A stretch of 64,000 nucleotides of DNA from Zanthoxylum bungeanum (lineage: Eukaryota; Streptophyta; Magnoliopsida; Sapindales; Rutaceae). The notes under the pieces were generated by a model. That model ran no database searches. It had not been told where the DNA came from and saw only the letters and a list, made by a program, of their open reading frames with translations. Position numbers and translations under genes: made by a program. Location of the stretch: contig SKCR01023420.1 of assembly GCA_019454045.1 (NCBI GenBank), positions 310,001-374,000 of the forward strand. The letters are read 5' to 3'. Of the stretch, positions 34,314 to 45,723 are shown piece by piece (position 1 is the stretch's first letter; each line of letters starts with the position of its first letter).

Positions 34314-35784
34314 CTTAATCGTAATAGTCCAACTATTCAATTAACGATGTATGGTACAATCTAACTTTTATAAGAAAAATAATAAAATATCAGTCCATTC
34401 AATAAATATAATTGACGAAATAATTTGAAAGCGCGTAAAGCTAAGTATTTGAACGAACTTACAAATTCAATACTAGCCTCCCATTAGTTTTCGACGAGCC
34501 TCTAACCCTCTGTTGAGTACTCGGGAAACCTAGTTTCCTAGTGGGCTAGGATCGTGTTAAATAACACAACCTTGAATTTGGCCAACAAGATGTATGATAT
34601 TTAACTAGGTAGATCTCTAAGATCAATTGGATCTCATCCAATTCCTAGATCCGGTTGGTGGACCTCCAAGTCTGAAACATATATATAATATATATGCCAA
34701 TATATCCAATATATTTTCCTAACCTTTTCCTCTGAATCAACTAAACCTTGGCTTTGGCACAACAAGCTTAATGATTCCAGTTAAGCTGAACCCATTGACT
34801 TTGGAAAGCTTCGTAATCGATGTCGATGGACAAGAAGTGATCTTGACTTTGGCCAATAAATCACAACTTGGACAAGACATACGATATGGAACAAAGCCTT
34901 CATGATTCAAACACATCTGTGATGGACAAAGGTCTTGACTTTGGCCAACAAACCAGTGCCAATCTTGGATCTTGAGTAAGAATCACTCAATGGAAGGAAA
35001 ACGCTTAATATTTGTTGAGGGTTTTTCGCGTAAATTGGCAACCAATTTATTATCTTTGATTAGGTCTCATCATACACCCTTAAGCATGCATTCTAAAAGC
35101 ATAATAAGGCGCGGTAAATAAATTAATAATGATATGCGGATGGATATCTCATAGATTGTTCCTAGAACAAATCACTCCATTTCCTCTCCCCGGCTAGTAC
35201 TATTCTAACTTCTACCCAATTACATAATACAATTAAAGAAACCTCATTAACATTGAGGGGAATTAGGTGAGAACAAAATTACAAAGAATCGAGAGATAAA
35301 GCTGGACACGCAGGTCCAATTTAATAAATTCTAAATTTACAACAATTTCCAAAATTGCCCTTTCCCTTTTAATAACCATCTGATATACATTATTCATTCA
35401 ACACATCCATGTATTCACACAAAGCATGTTATTCAATCAATCTAATCCAATTAATTAATCTTTGAATAAAGTGATCATCCAATGTTTAAACAACGATTTT
35501 ATTTGCGCGAGTCCAACTCATTTAAGAATAAGTACTCAAAGTACGAATTCTTGAATTATATCGAACTACAATTTAAATCTAATTTAATTCGTATTCAATA
35601 CTAATTTTATATTTAAGTCCAAATTAAATAATTACACTTTTAAATGCGCCTTTAAGATTTAGATTCCAAATCTAATCTAAATGGGTCTCAAAGCCCAATT
35701 AACATCCAATGTCATTTAATTAAAGTCCAATGGGCTTTCAATTAAATTCTTAAGGCATGGACTTTGGTCAATATGGGTCAAAAC
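34314..35784 (-). other. Copia leader, proximal part
   Basis: About 1.47 kb between gag start and the A1 insertion, with no ORF of note. AT-rich, with a TATATATAATATATATGCC stretch near 34680 and several 'TTGGCC/TTGACTTTGGCCAA' repeats (34740-34960). Together with 54103-54825 it makes a leader of about 2.2 kb. Confidence 0.6.
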
Positions 35785-37970
35785 TGACCAGCGTAAACAC
35801 ACACGTATTACTCAAGCGCACGTATCGTTCAAGTAGTATAAAAATATCGATCCCACGAGGACTTAATTCCTACTGTTGTTATTAATTATTGAATCTATTT
35901 ATTTACAAATATCTAATTGAGGGTGAAGAGAATGATTGCTTGATTGATTTGGTTGATTGTAGTTTTGCAAAATAAATAAATAAATAAAAAGACAAAAGAA
36001 AATACTAAGGAAAATAAAAAAAAAATACACAAAGATCTAGGGTTGTGAATCATTCTAATATCTTTAAAAGATGAAGTGATTATTTTATGTTTGTGTAATA
36101 AATCAGTTTACTAACCTGGAACACGAAATTATGCAAAAGCATATGTCGATGGTCAGACGCAAATACCCAGTTTAACCCAATTGAACCATATATCTATGTC
36201 AACCAAATTATCTGGATTCATTAAGTTTAAGTTCCAATTATGGCTACCCCCGCCCGACAGGTATATGTCTATCCTGCAAGGAAATCTATTAAAGGGTTAA
36301 CTATCCTCAAGGAAGATCATGGGCTATTAAGTCTAAGGCTGAAACCTAAAATCCATATGTCTAGTTCATTTTAGATTTACCACATCAATCTTATTGGTGA
36401 TCAGACAACAAGAAGCATTAAGCTTAAGACTTAATAAGTAAACCTTTAAATTACCCAAACTATAAAATAACCCCTTATAAACCGGTGATATTAGAATTCA
36501 TCACAACCCCAGATAACTAACACATAACTAGGGCTAGTAAAGACTTACAAGTAAAAGACATAAAGTAAAAATGCTGAAAAGTAAATTGCTGAAAAGTAAA
36601 TGACGGAAAGTAAATGCTGAAATTAAATACTGAAATTAAATGATGAAAAGTAAATGTTGAAAGTAAATTGCTGAAAAGTAAATGCTGAAAGTAAATTGCT
36701 GAAAAGTAAATGCTGAAAATAAATTGCTGAAAGTAAATTGCTGAAAAGTAAATGCTGAAAGTAAATTACTGAAAAGTAAATAAAGTAAAAGTACAATAAA
36801 AGAAAATGCTGAGGTAAAAGGATCTACTTTTATTACTTCTATTTTAGATATATCCCTTAATATAATATATTAACTTTGCATGATAATTACCAACCAGCCA
36901 TATAGGCGGTATCCAGATTAAGTCAAATTAATAATTAATTACCAACCGACCAATCAGGCGGTATCCAGTTTAGTCAGGTTAAAACCAATTTAAATAATTA
37001 CCAACCGACCAATATGGCGGTATCCTCGGTAAGTCATGTTTTAACTAGTTTATATATTATAATTAAGGGAGATTAATCTAAATATTAGTAATAAATGTTT
37101 TATCTTTTACCCCAGCAAATGGGAGTTACCTCCTCATTACTGAAAAGTAAAAACTGAAAATTAAAGAAAGAAAAGTATTGTGCGTAAAAGTAAATTGCGG
37201 AAAGTAAAAATTGAAAAGTAAAGAAAAGAAAGTGCGAAAGCGGAAATTAATTACTGAAAGCTGTAAATAAACAAACAAGATACAATCTTCTTAGTATTCT
37301 TAAGAAATTCCTTAGAAGAAAGTATGAATTTACAAATGAAATGGCTTGGTATTTATAGGCAAAATTTTGCCTCCATCAAATCATCCACCAAATCAATTAT
37401 TAATTGCTCCACTAATTGCTCCACCAAATCCATTATTAATTGCTCCACTAATCTCTTATCATTTTTTGTGGTGATTTGATAATTTTTATTATTTATTTAT
37501 TAATTTATTTTTTGCTTTGAAAATGATTGAAAGTGACTTTAATAATTACACACAACACACTTCTGGATGGTTCATCAATTTCGGGAATGAAATCTTTAGA
37601 ATTCGAAATTATTTTATCTTTCAAAGCTGTAGATCTTTGAGTCTTCTTTAATCTGGAACTTGAATCAGCTAAATTGGATATCGGAGTAAAACGTTATGCC
37701 CAAAATACGACAGATACACAAAACTGGAATTTCCAAAACTGCACTTCGTTAAAACGCCCCTTCAAGTTTCCAATCTCCAAAATTAATATGTCAAGTCCAA
37801 TTTTTGCCCTTATTTGACCCATATTTCGTCCTAAATGATTTCATTAAGTCCCAATATTATTTTATCTGCAAAATAAACTAAAACATATAAAAACGTTTAT
37901 CAAACCCGAGATACTAAACAAAATATTAAGTAAAATAGGCGGTAAATATTGATATATTTTCCGCTCATCA
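35785..37970 (-). repeat. A1 3' LTR (2.2 kb)
   Basis: Minus strand TGATGAGCGGAAAATATATC (37970) to ACGCTGGTCA (35785). Contains the TATA region near 37350, the three CCGACCAAT blocks (36885-37030) and the AAGTAAATTGCTGA array (36555-36790). Pairs with the split 5' LTR. Confidence 0.88.
36555..36790 (-). repeat. Short-unit minisatellite in A-family LTR
   Basis: Tandem 13-15 bp units of CTGAAAAGTAAATTG type. Counterparts lie at about 43040-43225 and 50890-51085 (A2) and 52665-52905 (A1 5' LTR), with different unit numbers. Phe/Ser-rich ORFs predicted over it (43041-43238, 50896-51102, 52741-52977) are artefacts. Confidence 0.8.
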
Positions 37971-39285
37971 CACCCCAAAAACTAACATTTTGCTAGTCCT
38001 CGAGCAAAACAACAAAATAAAATATAAGAAACAATTAAAATTTAACTAAGCCACTTTCGTAGGGATCACGGTTGCATTTAACATATGCAACAAGCCTTTA
38101 AACCCCTAGGTGTCCCTAGTGGACGAGTTATAGTCTCGTCAGGGCTTACACCAACGATACCCACAAACGTTTTACAAAAGTAAACAGATAATAAAACTAA
38201 TGCACACAAAAGCAAAAAGACAAGCGAAAAGAGAATAAAGATGTTAGTGACTAATCAGGTGAAACTTCTACTCCAATTACTAGTTGTTTTCTTTCATTCT
38301 AAATTACTGAATAAGTAAATTCTCCGATTATATTTACCATTCTCCATATGCACAACCATCAAAATATTAAACAACTCATTTTTGCCACAACAGTCATAAG
38401 TGCAGTTGATAAGAGAGTAATATTTTTGTCCTAAAGTTTTATCAGAATTCACACCTTTTTGCAGCAATGGAATAATTTTTCGGATTTTTCTGATTTTTTT
38501 CTTTGATTTTTTTTTATTTATATACAATACCTTCCGTCTATGTAGCGAGTGTTGGGTCGGTGACTCCCAAACCAGTTGGCTTTAGGGCACCAGGTGTTAA
38601 GACACCCCTACGGACTTAATTACTCAGACTTTAGATATATATATTGTTGGAACATCTTTGATCCATGTAGCGAGCTTTGGGCCAATGACTCCCAAACCAG
38701 TTGGCTTTAGGGCACTAGGTGTTAAAACACCCTTATAGACTTAATAACTCGGATCTTATAATTTTTTTTTACTCCATTGCTTTTTGAGATGCTTCCTCCA
38801 ATTAAACTATATCACTGAATATTACAAACTTTTCAATTTTAGCTCATGTCCGTATGTACTATATATGTTGATAATACCTGCCAACTGAGCATATGAAGAT
38901 CCATTTTAGTCCGTATTATGGAGAATTCACAAATTAAATAATTCAAAATGAAATAAACAAAATTAACTTGTTTCAAAAATGGTTTGAGATACGTCTCAGG
39001 AGTGAAAACTCCTTACTCAACCATCTCTTACCAATTTCACATTTTTAGTCAAAATAAAAACACAAAAACGCAAAATATTTTTGTAATTTTTGAAAATTTT
39101 TCAATTTTTTTTTGTATTTTCGAAAAATTTTGGACTAAAAATAAAAATAACACACAAACTAAAAACAAGGTACTAATCAACTAATTCCCTCCCCCAAACC
39201 TAAATGAGACATTGTCCTCAATGTCTTAAACAATAAAAGGAGAGTTAAGAAGGTTGTATCTGGTTAGCTGAAAATCTACAGGAAA
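37971..39285 (-). other. A1 PPT and 3' noncoding region
   Basis: Begins with the purine tract (minus strand TTTTTGGGGTG next to the LTR) and the 'CTCGAGGACTAGCAAAATG' motif. It then has the pair of GCCAACTGGTTTGGGAG repeats (about 38560-38740) and an AT-rich stretch to the LOG stop. The same 1.3-kb region follows LOG in A2 and A0. No coding potential. Confidence 0.7.
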
Positions 39286-39935
39286 TTAAAGGTTAAGATC
39301 CAGATTAATCCTACGCCTCTTACCACGATCGTCCTCGGACCAATTTATCTTTGAAAGGATATGGTCAACTTGTGGTTCATAGGCTAAGAGTTGGTCTATT
39401 AGATCCGGAGCAGTTCTGGCAGTAAAGAGGAGTTCTTTCAAAGGTTTTGACACGAACTCATTTCTTCGGGCATCATCAAGAAACACACAAAGAAAATCAT
39501 AAAATCCATCAATGTTGTACAGTCTAAGTGGTTTCTGGTGTATGTTCAGGTTCGCCCAAGATAGAACTATAAAAATTCCTCCAATGTACCCAAGCCACCT
39601 GGCAAAGCAATAAAATCCTCAGCACGGTTAATCATTTCTACCAAACGTTCAGACATACCTGGCACGATCAGTTCCTCTTCGTTTGATGGTTCAATAAGAT
39701 TTGCCTATGTCAAGGGTTTTGGATGATTCCCAAAACGTGACCGCCTCCCTCCTGTAGCCTTTGAAACGATCCCCATTAGTCCAAGATTGTCTCCGCCATA
39801 TATTAAGTGCATATTCCTTGCAGCTAAGACTCAACCCAATTCCTGTACTGCTTCTACGTATTGTGGCTTAACACCAACACTACAACCGCAAAACACACAG
39901 ATGTTTTCAACTCGTCTTCTTGAAGTGGCTTCCAT
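39286..39935 (-). pseudogene. LOG-like: LOG cytokinin-activating enzyme, captured copy in A1 (decayed)
   Basis: Starts MEATSRRRVENICVFCG at 39935 and ends NLDLNL at 39286, matching the A2 copy throughout. Visible pieces are LIYGGDNLGLMGIVSKA, ELIVPGMSERLVEMINRA and ALPGGLGTLEE, the LOG signature. A TGA after QELG, a second stop near PKPLT and at least two frameshifts (near 39725 and 39570) break it. It keeps CAA (Gln) where A2 has a TAA stop, and GGD where A2 has GRG, so the two copies decayed independently. LOG enzymes release active cytokinin bases from nucleoside monophosphates; this copy cannot be active. Confidence 0.88.
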
Positions 39936-39989
39936 TTTTATATATTTCTTTCTTAAATCTGGATGCCTGCCAAAGTGCAATGACGAGCT

Positions 39990-39998
39990 GAATTTATA
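39990..39998 (-). promoter_or_regulatory. TATA-like box and CAG site upstream of captured LOG
   Basis: Minus strand TTTTCAGGTACTATAAATTCAGC lies about 60 bp before the LOG ATG (40012-39990, described by position). A2 has CAGGTACAATAAATTCAGC at 46450-46431. The TATAAATTCAGC core equals the TATA context of the A0 LTR (5351). The preceding pyrimidine run plus CAG could instead be a splice acceptor. Function inferred. Confidence 0.4.
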
Positions 39999-40019
39999 GT
40001 ACCTGAAAATGGTGAGCAA

Positions 40020-40310
40020 TAATAGCACTAATATCTTCCAAAGGACGATTGTTAGCTAAACAACAAAAGAAATCGTGAAAGGTCAAAAAAATCTGGATCA
40101 TGTCTACGAAAATAAAGATAATTACAACAGAAAAGTGAATCAAAGCAATAATTAAGGCAACAGAATTGTGTACGCAATACGCCACTCGTTTGGTATATAA
40201 ATCCATTAGGATGCGTCTCAAGATTTCATTCCTTACTCAGCCATCGCTAATGAGTTGGTTCTCATCTTTGTGATTACCAAACACCATTCCTTCTATCTTA
40301 AAATGCTGCG
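40020..40310 (-). pseudogene. Remnant of the virus-like Cys-rich gene (C-terminal part), A1
   Basis: In the minus strand a stretch reading NHKDENQLISDG aligns with NREDKIKFISDG of the A2 ORF at 46638-47186, and the DNA around GGATGCGTCTCAAGA is shared (40208-40222 and 46789-46803). The N-terminal half with the GRSTYAKKR block and Cys cluster is absent. The copy has stops. Confidence 0.55.
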
Positions 40311-40465
40311 TTTGTGTTTTCCCTACAAAACAACACACAAAATTAAAAACTCTACAACATGTATACACAAAATATGAAAACAGAAATTACAACAAATTGC
40401 ATGGGTTGCCTCCCTGCTAGCGCTAAATTTTTCGTATTTAGCCAGACGTGACTGAAATCCATCTG

Positions 40466-41755
40466 TCAATGAGGTTTCAGCGTCATTTTGGATGTCCGAT
40501 TAAAGACAATCCCATGAGCGTTGCTTTTGAAGGGTCTCTTCCAACGGTAAGGTAGCAGAAAATATTTTGTCCCATTTAGTGCTTGTGCCACCTTTTTGCT
40601 CCTTGTTGCTCCAGTGGTTCCTGCAAAGAAAGAAAGAAAGTCAGTAGGTCTCGTATGGTGCTTGACTTGGAATGGGAGTTCCATTCTGTCAAGCTTCTGG
40701 GCGATATCTTTGATTTGTACTCCCCAAAATAGCGATGTTTCTCCTGAATGCTCTAGATCTTTATTAAGGTCAGACATTTGCTCATCCATTTGCTCTACTT
40801 CTTGCTCCCCCTTTTCTTCACAGATGTATTTGAAAATTTCTGCATTCAACTCTTCATCTGTCATCTGTGAAATACATGCTTCAAAATTGTCAACCTGAAG
40901 ATGAAAAGATGTTTCTGACATTAGGTTTTCATCCTCTGATACGACTGGAATGGATGGTTCAGATAGATCTTCTTCAAACATCATGGTAAAGCATGCTCCA
41001 AGATCTTCATTTTGAGGATTAAAAGTTTGATCCTCCGTTGTTGGTGCAGTTGGTACAAATAGATCAGTTTCATCCTCGTCAGAATCTGAATAATAAAAAT
41101 CAAATCGGGACTTTGCCGGTTCGGGCTCCTGAACTGATGCCTTTGATTCTTGATTCTGCTCAACCTTCTCTTCTGCTAAAGTGTCATCGTGAAATGCTTG
41201 GTACTCGAAGGCTTCATCTGAAAATGGTCATTGAGGTATGTAGCTCTGGTTTTCTGTTAATTGTCTGATCTACTGAGTCATTTTCTAAATTGGTGTTGAT
41301 TGTCTCTGAATACTTTCGAGTTGATTCTGGAATGTTTCAAGCATTGTATCCAATTTTTCATCTCGTTTCTTGAACACATCTTTGAGCATGTCAATCATCT
41401 GATCTTCTTCTGATTGTTCTGATTGTTGATGAAGATCATTGTAGGTGGGTGGTGGATAAGATGGAAAATGTGGTTCTGTGAAATGTGATGGCTCGTCATA
41501 CCATGAAGGATCTTGATAGCTCTGCTACCCTGGATGGTAGTTGTATTCGCAATAATCTCTAGGGTGGTTACCATTACATATGTCACATCTCCCCATTATG
41601 TTCTGTTGAGTAAATGTAATATTGCTTGGTTCTGGCATCCGGTGATAATTGTTGGGCTGGACAACAGGCCTCAGAAAACCGGACTGTTGCTCCCAGATGT
41701 GGGGTGTATCTTCTTGTAAAGCATGTAATCTTTCAATCTCCCAATAATGTTCCAT
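40466..41755 (-). pseudogene. A1 first ORF: gag-like protein with zinc box and acidic tail
   Basis: Begins MEHYWEIERLHALQED at 41755, about 110 bp after the PBS, the position of gag in A2. Residues 55-67 read CDICNGNHPRDYC, a C-x2-C-x3-H-x4-C zinc box. Then come a Gln/Glu-rich stretch (DEKLDTMLETFQNQLESIQ), a very acidic section (YYSDSDEDETDLF) and, after stops at about 41525 and 41275-41285, an uninterrupted 172-codon end. That end (40466-40984) reads from MMFEEDLSEPSIPV to LLPYRWKRPFKSNAHGIVFN. It does not match the A2 gag. I do not recognise the C-terminal part. It probably helps package RNA or is a relic of an unrelated Athila-type gag. Confidence 0.6.
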
Positions 41756-41861
41756 TTTTCAATCACCTGAAAAATAAAAGAAGGAAATAAAAATTACAGA
41801 TAAAGAAAATTAGATACAAGTAAATTAGATAGCGTCAAAATTAATAATTTAAGAAAAATAA

Positions 41862-41880
41862 GTCCCCGGCAACGGCGCCA
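41862..41880 (-). other. A1 primer-binding site (tRNA-Asp)
   Basis: Minus strand TGGCGCCGTTGCCGGGGAC, five bases inside the LTR end at 41886; complementary to plant tRNA-Asp, the primer used by Athila elements. Confidence 0.85.
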
Positions 41881-41885
41881 AAACT

Positions 41886-42249
41886 TGACCGGCGTAAACA
41901 GACACGTATAACGCAAGCGCACGTATCGTTCAAGTAGTATATAAAATATCGATCCCACGAGGACTTAATTCCTACTGTTTTTTTATTATTATTGAATCTA
42001 TTTATTTACAAATATCTAATTGAGGGTGAAGAGAATGATTGCTTGATTGATTTGGTTGATTGTAGTTTTGCAAAATAAATAAATAAATAAAAAGACAAAA
42101 GAAAATACTAAGGAAAATATCAAAGATCTAGGGTTGTGAATCATTCTAATATCTTTTAAAAGATGAAGTGATTATTTTATGTTTGTGTAATAAATCAGTT
42201 ACTAACCTGGAACACGAAATTATGCAAAAGCACCATCTTCGATGGTCAG
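41886..42249 (-). repeat. A1 5' LTR, segment left of A2
   Basis: Minus-strand 3' end of the LTR (ends ACGCCGGTCA at 41886), matching 35785-36155. Interrupted after GTCAG (42245-42249) by A2; continues at 52257. Confidence 0.88.
42245..42249 (+). repeat. Target-site duplication of A2, left copy
   Basis: GTCAG, repeated at 52257-52261. The intact A1 3' LTR has a single GATGGTCAG at the matching position (near 36150), which proves the site is duplicated. Confidence 0.92.
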
Positions 42250-44395
42250 TGACCGGCTTAAACACACACGTATAACGCAAGCGCACGTATCATTCAAGTA
42301 GTATAAAAATATCGATCCCACGAGGACTTAATATCTAATCTATTAATTTTATGAGGTCAAATGATTACTAGTATCTAACAGGTTGTTTGATTGATTTGAA
42401 ATGGTGACGATTCTAAATTTAAAAACAAGTAAATAACATTGTTCGAAAGTATATTTTAAGAAAATTTAATATTAAAAACTATCTAGGGTTGTGATTTCTT
42501 CCAATATCATTTTAAAGATGAAGTGGTTATCTTAAAGTTGGGTAATATATTGATTTATTAACCTGGAACACTAAATTATGTGTAAGCCTCTGACGATGGT
42601 CAGATACAAATACCCAGTTTAACCCAATTGAACCATATGTCTATGTCAACAAAATTATCTGGATTCATTAAGTTTAAGTTCAAATTATGGCTAACCCCCG
42701 CCCGACAGGTATATTCCTATCCTGTAAGGAAATCTATTAAAGGGTTATCTATCCTCAAGGAAGATCGTGGGCTATTAAGTCTAAGGTCTTAAACCTAAAA
42801 TCCCTATGTCTAGTTCATTTTAGATTTACCAGTTCAATTTTATTAATGGCCAGTTAATAAAAAGCATTGGATTAAGACTCAATAAATAAACCTTTATATT
42901 ACCCAAACTATAATTTAACCCCTTATAAACCGTGATATTGGATTTCATCACAACCCCAGATAACTGGCTTAGTTACGACACATATTTACAGGTAGTAAAA
43001 ACTTAAATAAAATAAAAGACATAAAGTAAAATACTAAAAATTAAATACTGAAAAGTAAATTGCTAAAGTAAATGCTGAAAGTAAATGCTGAAATTAAATA
43101 CTGAAAATTAAATGCTGAAAAGTAAATGCTGAAAGTAAATTGCTGAAAGTAAATTGCTGAAAGTAAATTGCTGAAAGTAAATTGCTGAAAAGTAATGCTG
43201 AAGTAAATTGCTGAAAAGTAAATAAAGTAAAAGTACAATAAAAGAAAATGCTGAGGTAAAAGGATCCGCTTTTATTACTTCTATTTTAGATATCTCCCCT
43301 TAATATAATATATTAACTTTGCATTATATTACCAACCAGCCATATAGGCGGTATCCAGATTAAGTCAAATTAATAATTAATTACCAACCGACCAATCAGG
43401 CGGTATCCAGTTTAGTCAGGTTAAAACCAATTTAAATAATTACCAACCGACCAATATGGCGGTATCCTCGTTAAGTCAGGTTTTAACTAGTTTATTTATT
43501 ATAATTAAGGGATTAATCTAAATATTAGTCATAAAATTTTTACCTTTTACCCAGCAAAGGGGAGTTACCTCCTCATTACTGAAAAGTAAAAATTGAAAAT
43601 TAAAGAAAGAAAAGTATTGTGCGTAAAAGTAAATTGCGGAAAGTAAAAACTGAAAAGTAAAGAAAAAAGTGTGAAAGCGGAAATTAATTACTGAAAGCTA
43701 TAAATAAACAAACAAGATACAATCTTCTTAGTATTCTTAGGAATTCCTTAGAAGAAAATATGAATTTTACAAATGAAATGGCTTGGTATTTATAGGCAAA
43801 ATTTTGCCTCCATCAATCATCCACCACCAAATCAATTATTAATTGCTCCACCAAATCCATTATTAATTGCTCCACTAATCTCTTATCATGTTTGGTGATG
43901 ATTTGGTAATTTTTATTTTATTTATTAATTTATTTTTTGCTTTGAAAATGATTGAAAGTTACTTTAATAATTACACACTACACACTTCTGGATGGTTCAT
44001 CCATTTCGGGCATGAAATCTTCCGAATTCGAAATTATTTTGTCTTTAAAAGTTGTAGATATTTGAGCCTTCTTTAATCTGGAACTTGAATCAGCTCAATC
44101 CGATATCTGAGTAAAGAGTTATGCCCAAAATACGACAGATGCGCAAAATTGGAATTTCCAAAACTGCACTTCGTCAAAACGCCCCTTTCAAGTTTCCAAT
44201 CTCCAAAATTAAAATATCAAGTCCAATAATTGCCCTTATTTGACCCATATTTCGTCCTAAATGATTTCATTAAGTCCCAATATTATTTTATGTGCAAAAT
44301 AAACTAAAACACATCAAAACGTTCATCAAACCCGAGAAACTAAACAAAATATTAAGTAAAAGGGGCGTAAATATTGATATATTTTCCGCTCATCA
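42250..44395 (-). repeat. A2 3' LTR (2146 bp)
   Basis: TGATG...(44395) to ...CCGGTCA (42250) on the minus strand. The end segment 42335-42450 differs from A1 and A0 (which have TTGAGGGTGAAGAGAATGAT there), while the rest is shared, so A2 has an exchanged U5-side block. TATA region near 43790. Confidence 0.9.
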
Positions 44396-45723
44396 CACCC
44401 CCAAACCTAACATTTTGCTAGTCCTCGAGCAAAACAAAAAAATAAAATTAAAATTAAACTAAGCCACTTTCGTAGGGATCACGGTTGCATTTAGCATATG
44501 CAACAAGCCTTTAAACCCCTAGGTGTCCCTTGTGGACGAGTTGTAGTCTCGTGAGGGTTTACAGCAATGATACCCACAAACATTTTACAAAAGTAAAAAG
44601 GTAGTAAAACTAATGCACACAAAAGCAAAAAGACAAGCGAAAAGAAAATAAAGATGTTAGTGACTAATCATGTGAAACTTCTACTCCAATTCAATAGTTG
44701 TTTTGTTTCATTCTAAATTACAGAATAAGTAAATTCTCCGATTATTTTTACCATTCTTCATATACACAGCCAACAAAATATTAAACATCTCATTTTTTTC
44801 CCACAACAGTCATAAGTGCAGTTGATAAGAGAGTAATATTTTTGTCCTAAAATTCTATCAGATTTAACACCTTTTGGTAGCAATGGAATAATTTTTCTCA
44901 TTTTTCTGATTTTTTCTTTGATTTTTTCTTTTTCTATTTTTTTATTTATATACAATATCTTCCATCTATGTAGTGAGTGTTGGGTCGGTGGCTCCCAAAC
45001 CAGTTGGCTTTCGGGCACCAGGTGTTAAGACACCCTTACAGACTTAATTACCCAGACTTCAGATATATATATTTTTTGCAGCATCTTTGATCCATGTAAC
45101 GAGCTTTGGGCCAGTGACTCCCAAACCAGTTGGCTTTAGGGCACTAGGTGTTAAAACACCCTTACAACTTAATAACTCGGATCTCAGACGTTGTTTTTTT
45201 TTTTTTTTACTCCATTGCTTTTTGAGATGCTTCCTCCAATTAAACTAGAGCACTGAATATTACAAACTTTTCAATTTAGCTCATGTCCGTATATTACTAT
45301 ATATGTTGATAATATTGCTAACTAAACATATGAAGATTCCTTTTTAGTCAGTTTTAAGGAAACTTCACAAATTAAATAATTCAAAATAATATAAACAAAA
45401 ATTAACTTGTTTCGAAATAGGTTTGAGATACGTATCAGGAGTGGAAACTCCTTACTCAGCTATCTCTCACCAATTTCACCCTTTTAGTCAGAATAAAAAC
45501 AAAAACACAAAATATTTTTGTAATTTTTGAAAATTTTCCAATTTTTTTTGTATATTTCGAAATATTTTGGACTAAAAATAAAAATAACACACAAACTAAA
45601 AAAACAAGGTACTGATCAACTATTTCCTCCCCAAAACCTAAATGAGACATTGTCCCTAATGTCTTAAACAGTAAAAGGAGAGTTAAGAAGGTTGTACCTG
45701 GTTAGCTGAAAATCTACAGGAAA
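44396..45723 (-). other. A2 PPT and 3' noncoding region
   Basis: Minus strand GTTAGGTTTGGGGGTG abuts the LTR (44396-44411). The region contains the GCCAACTGGTTTGGGAG repeat pair (about 44995-45135) and no coding potential. It is nearly collinear with A1 37971-39285. Confidence 0.72.

Noticed and set aside
43041..43238. Phe/Ser/Tyr-rich ORFs (also 50896-51102 and 52741-52977)
   Set aside because: Translation of the short-unit LTR array; length varies with repeat number.
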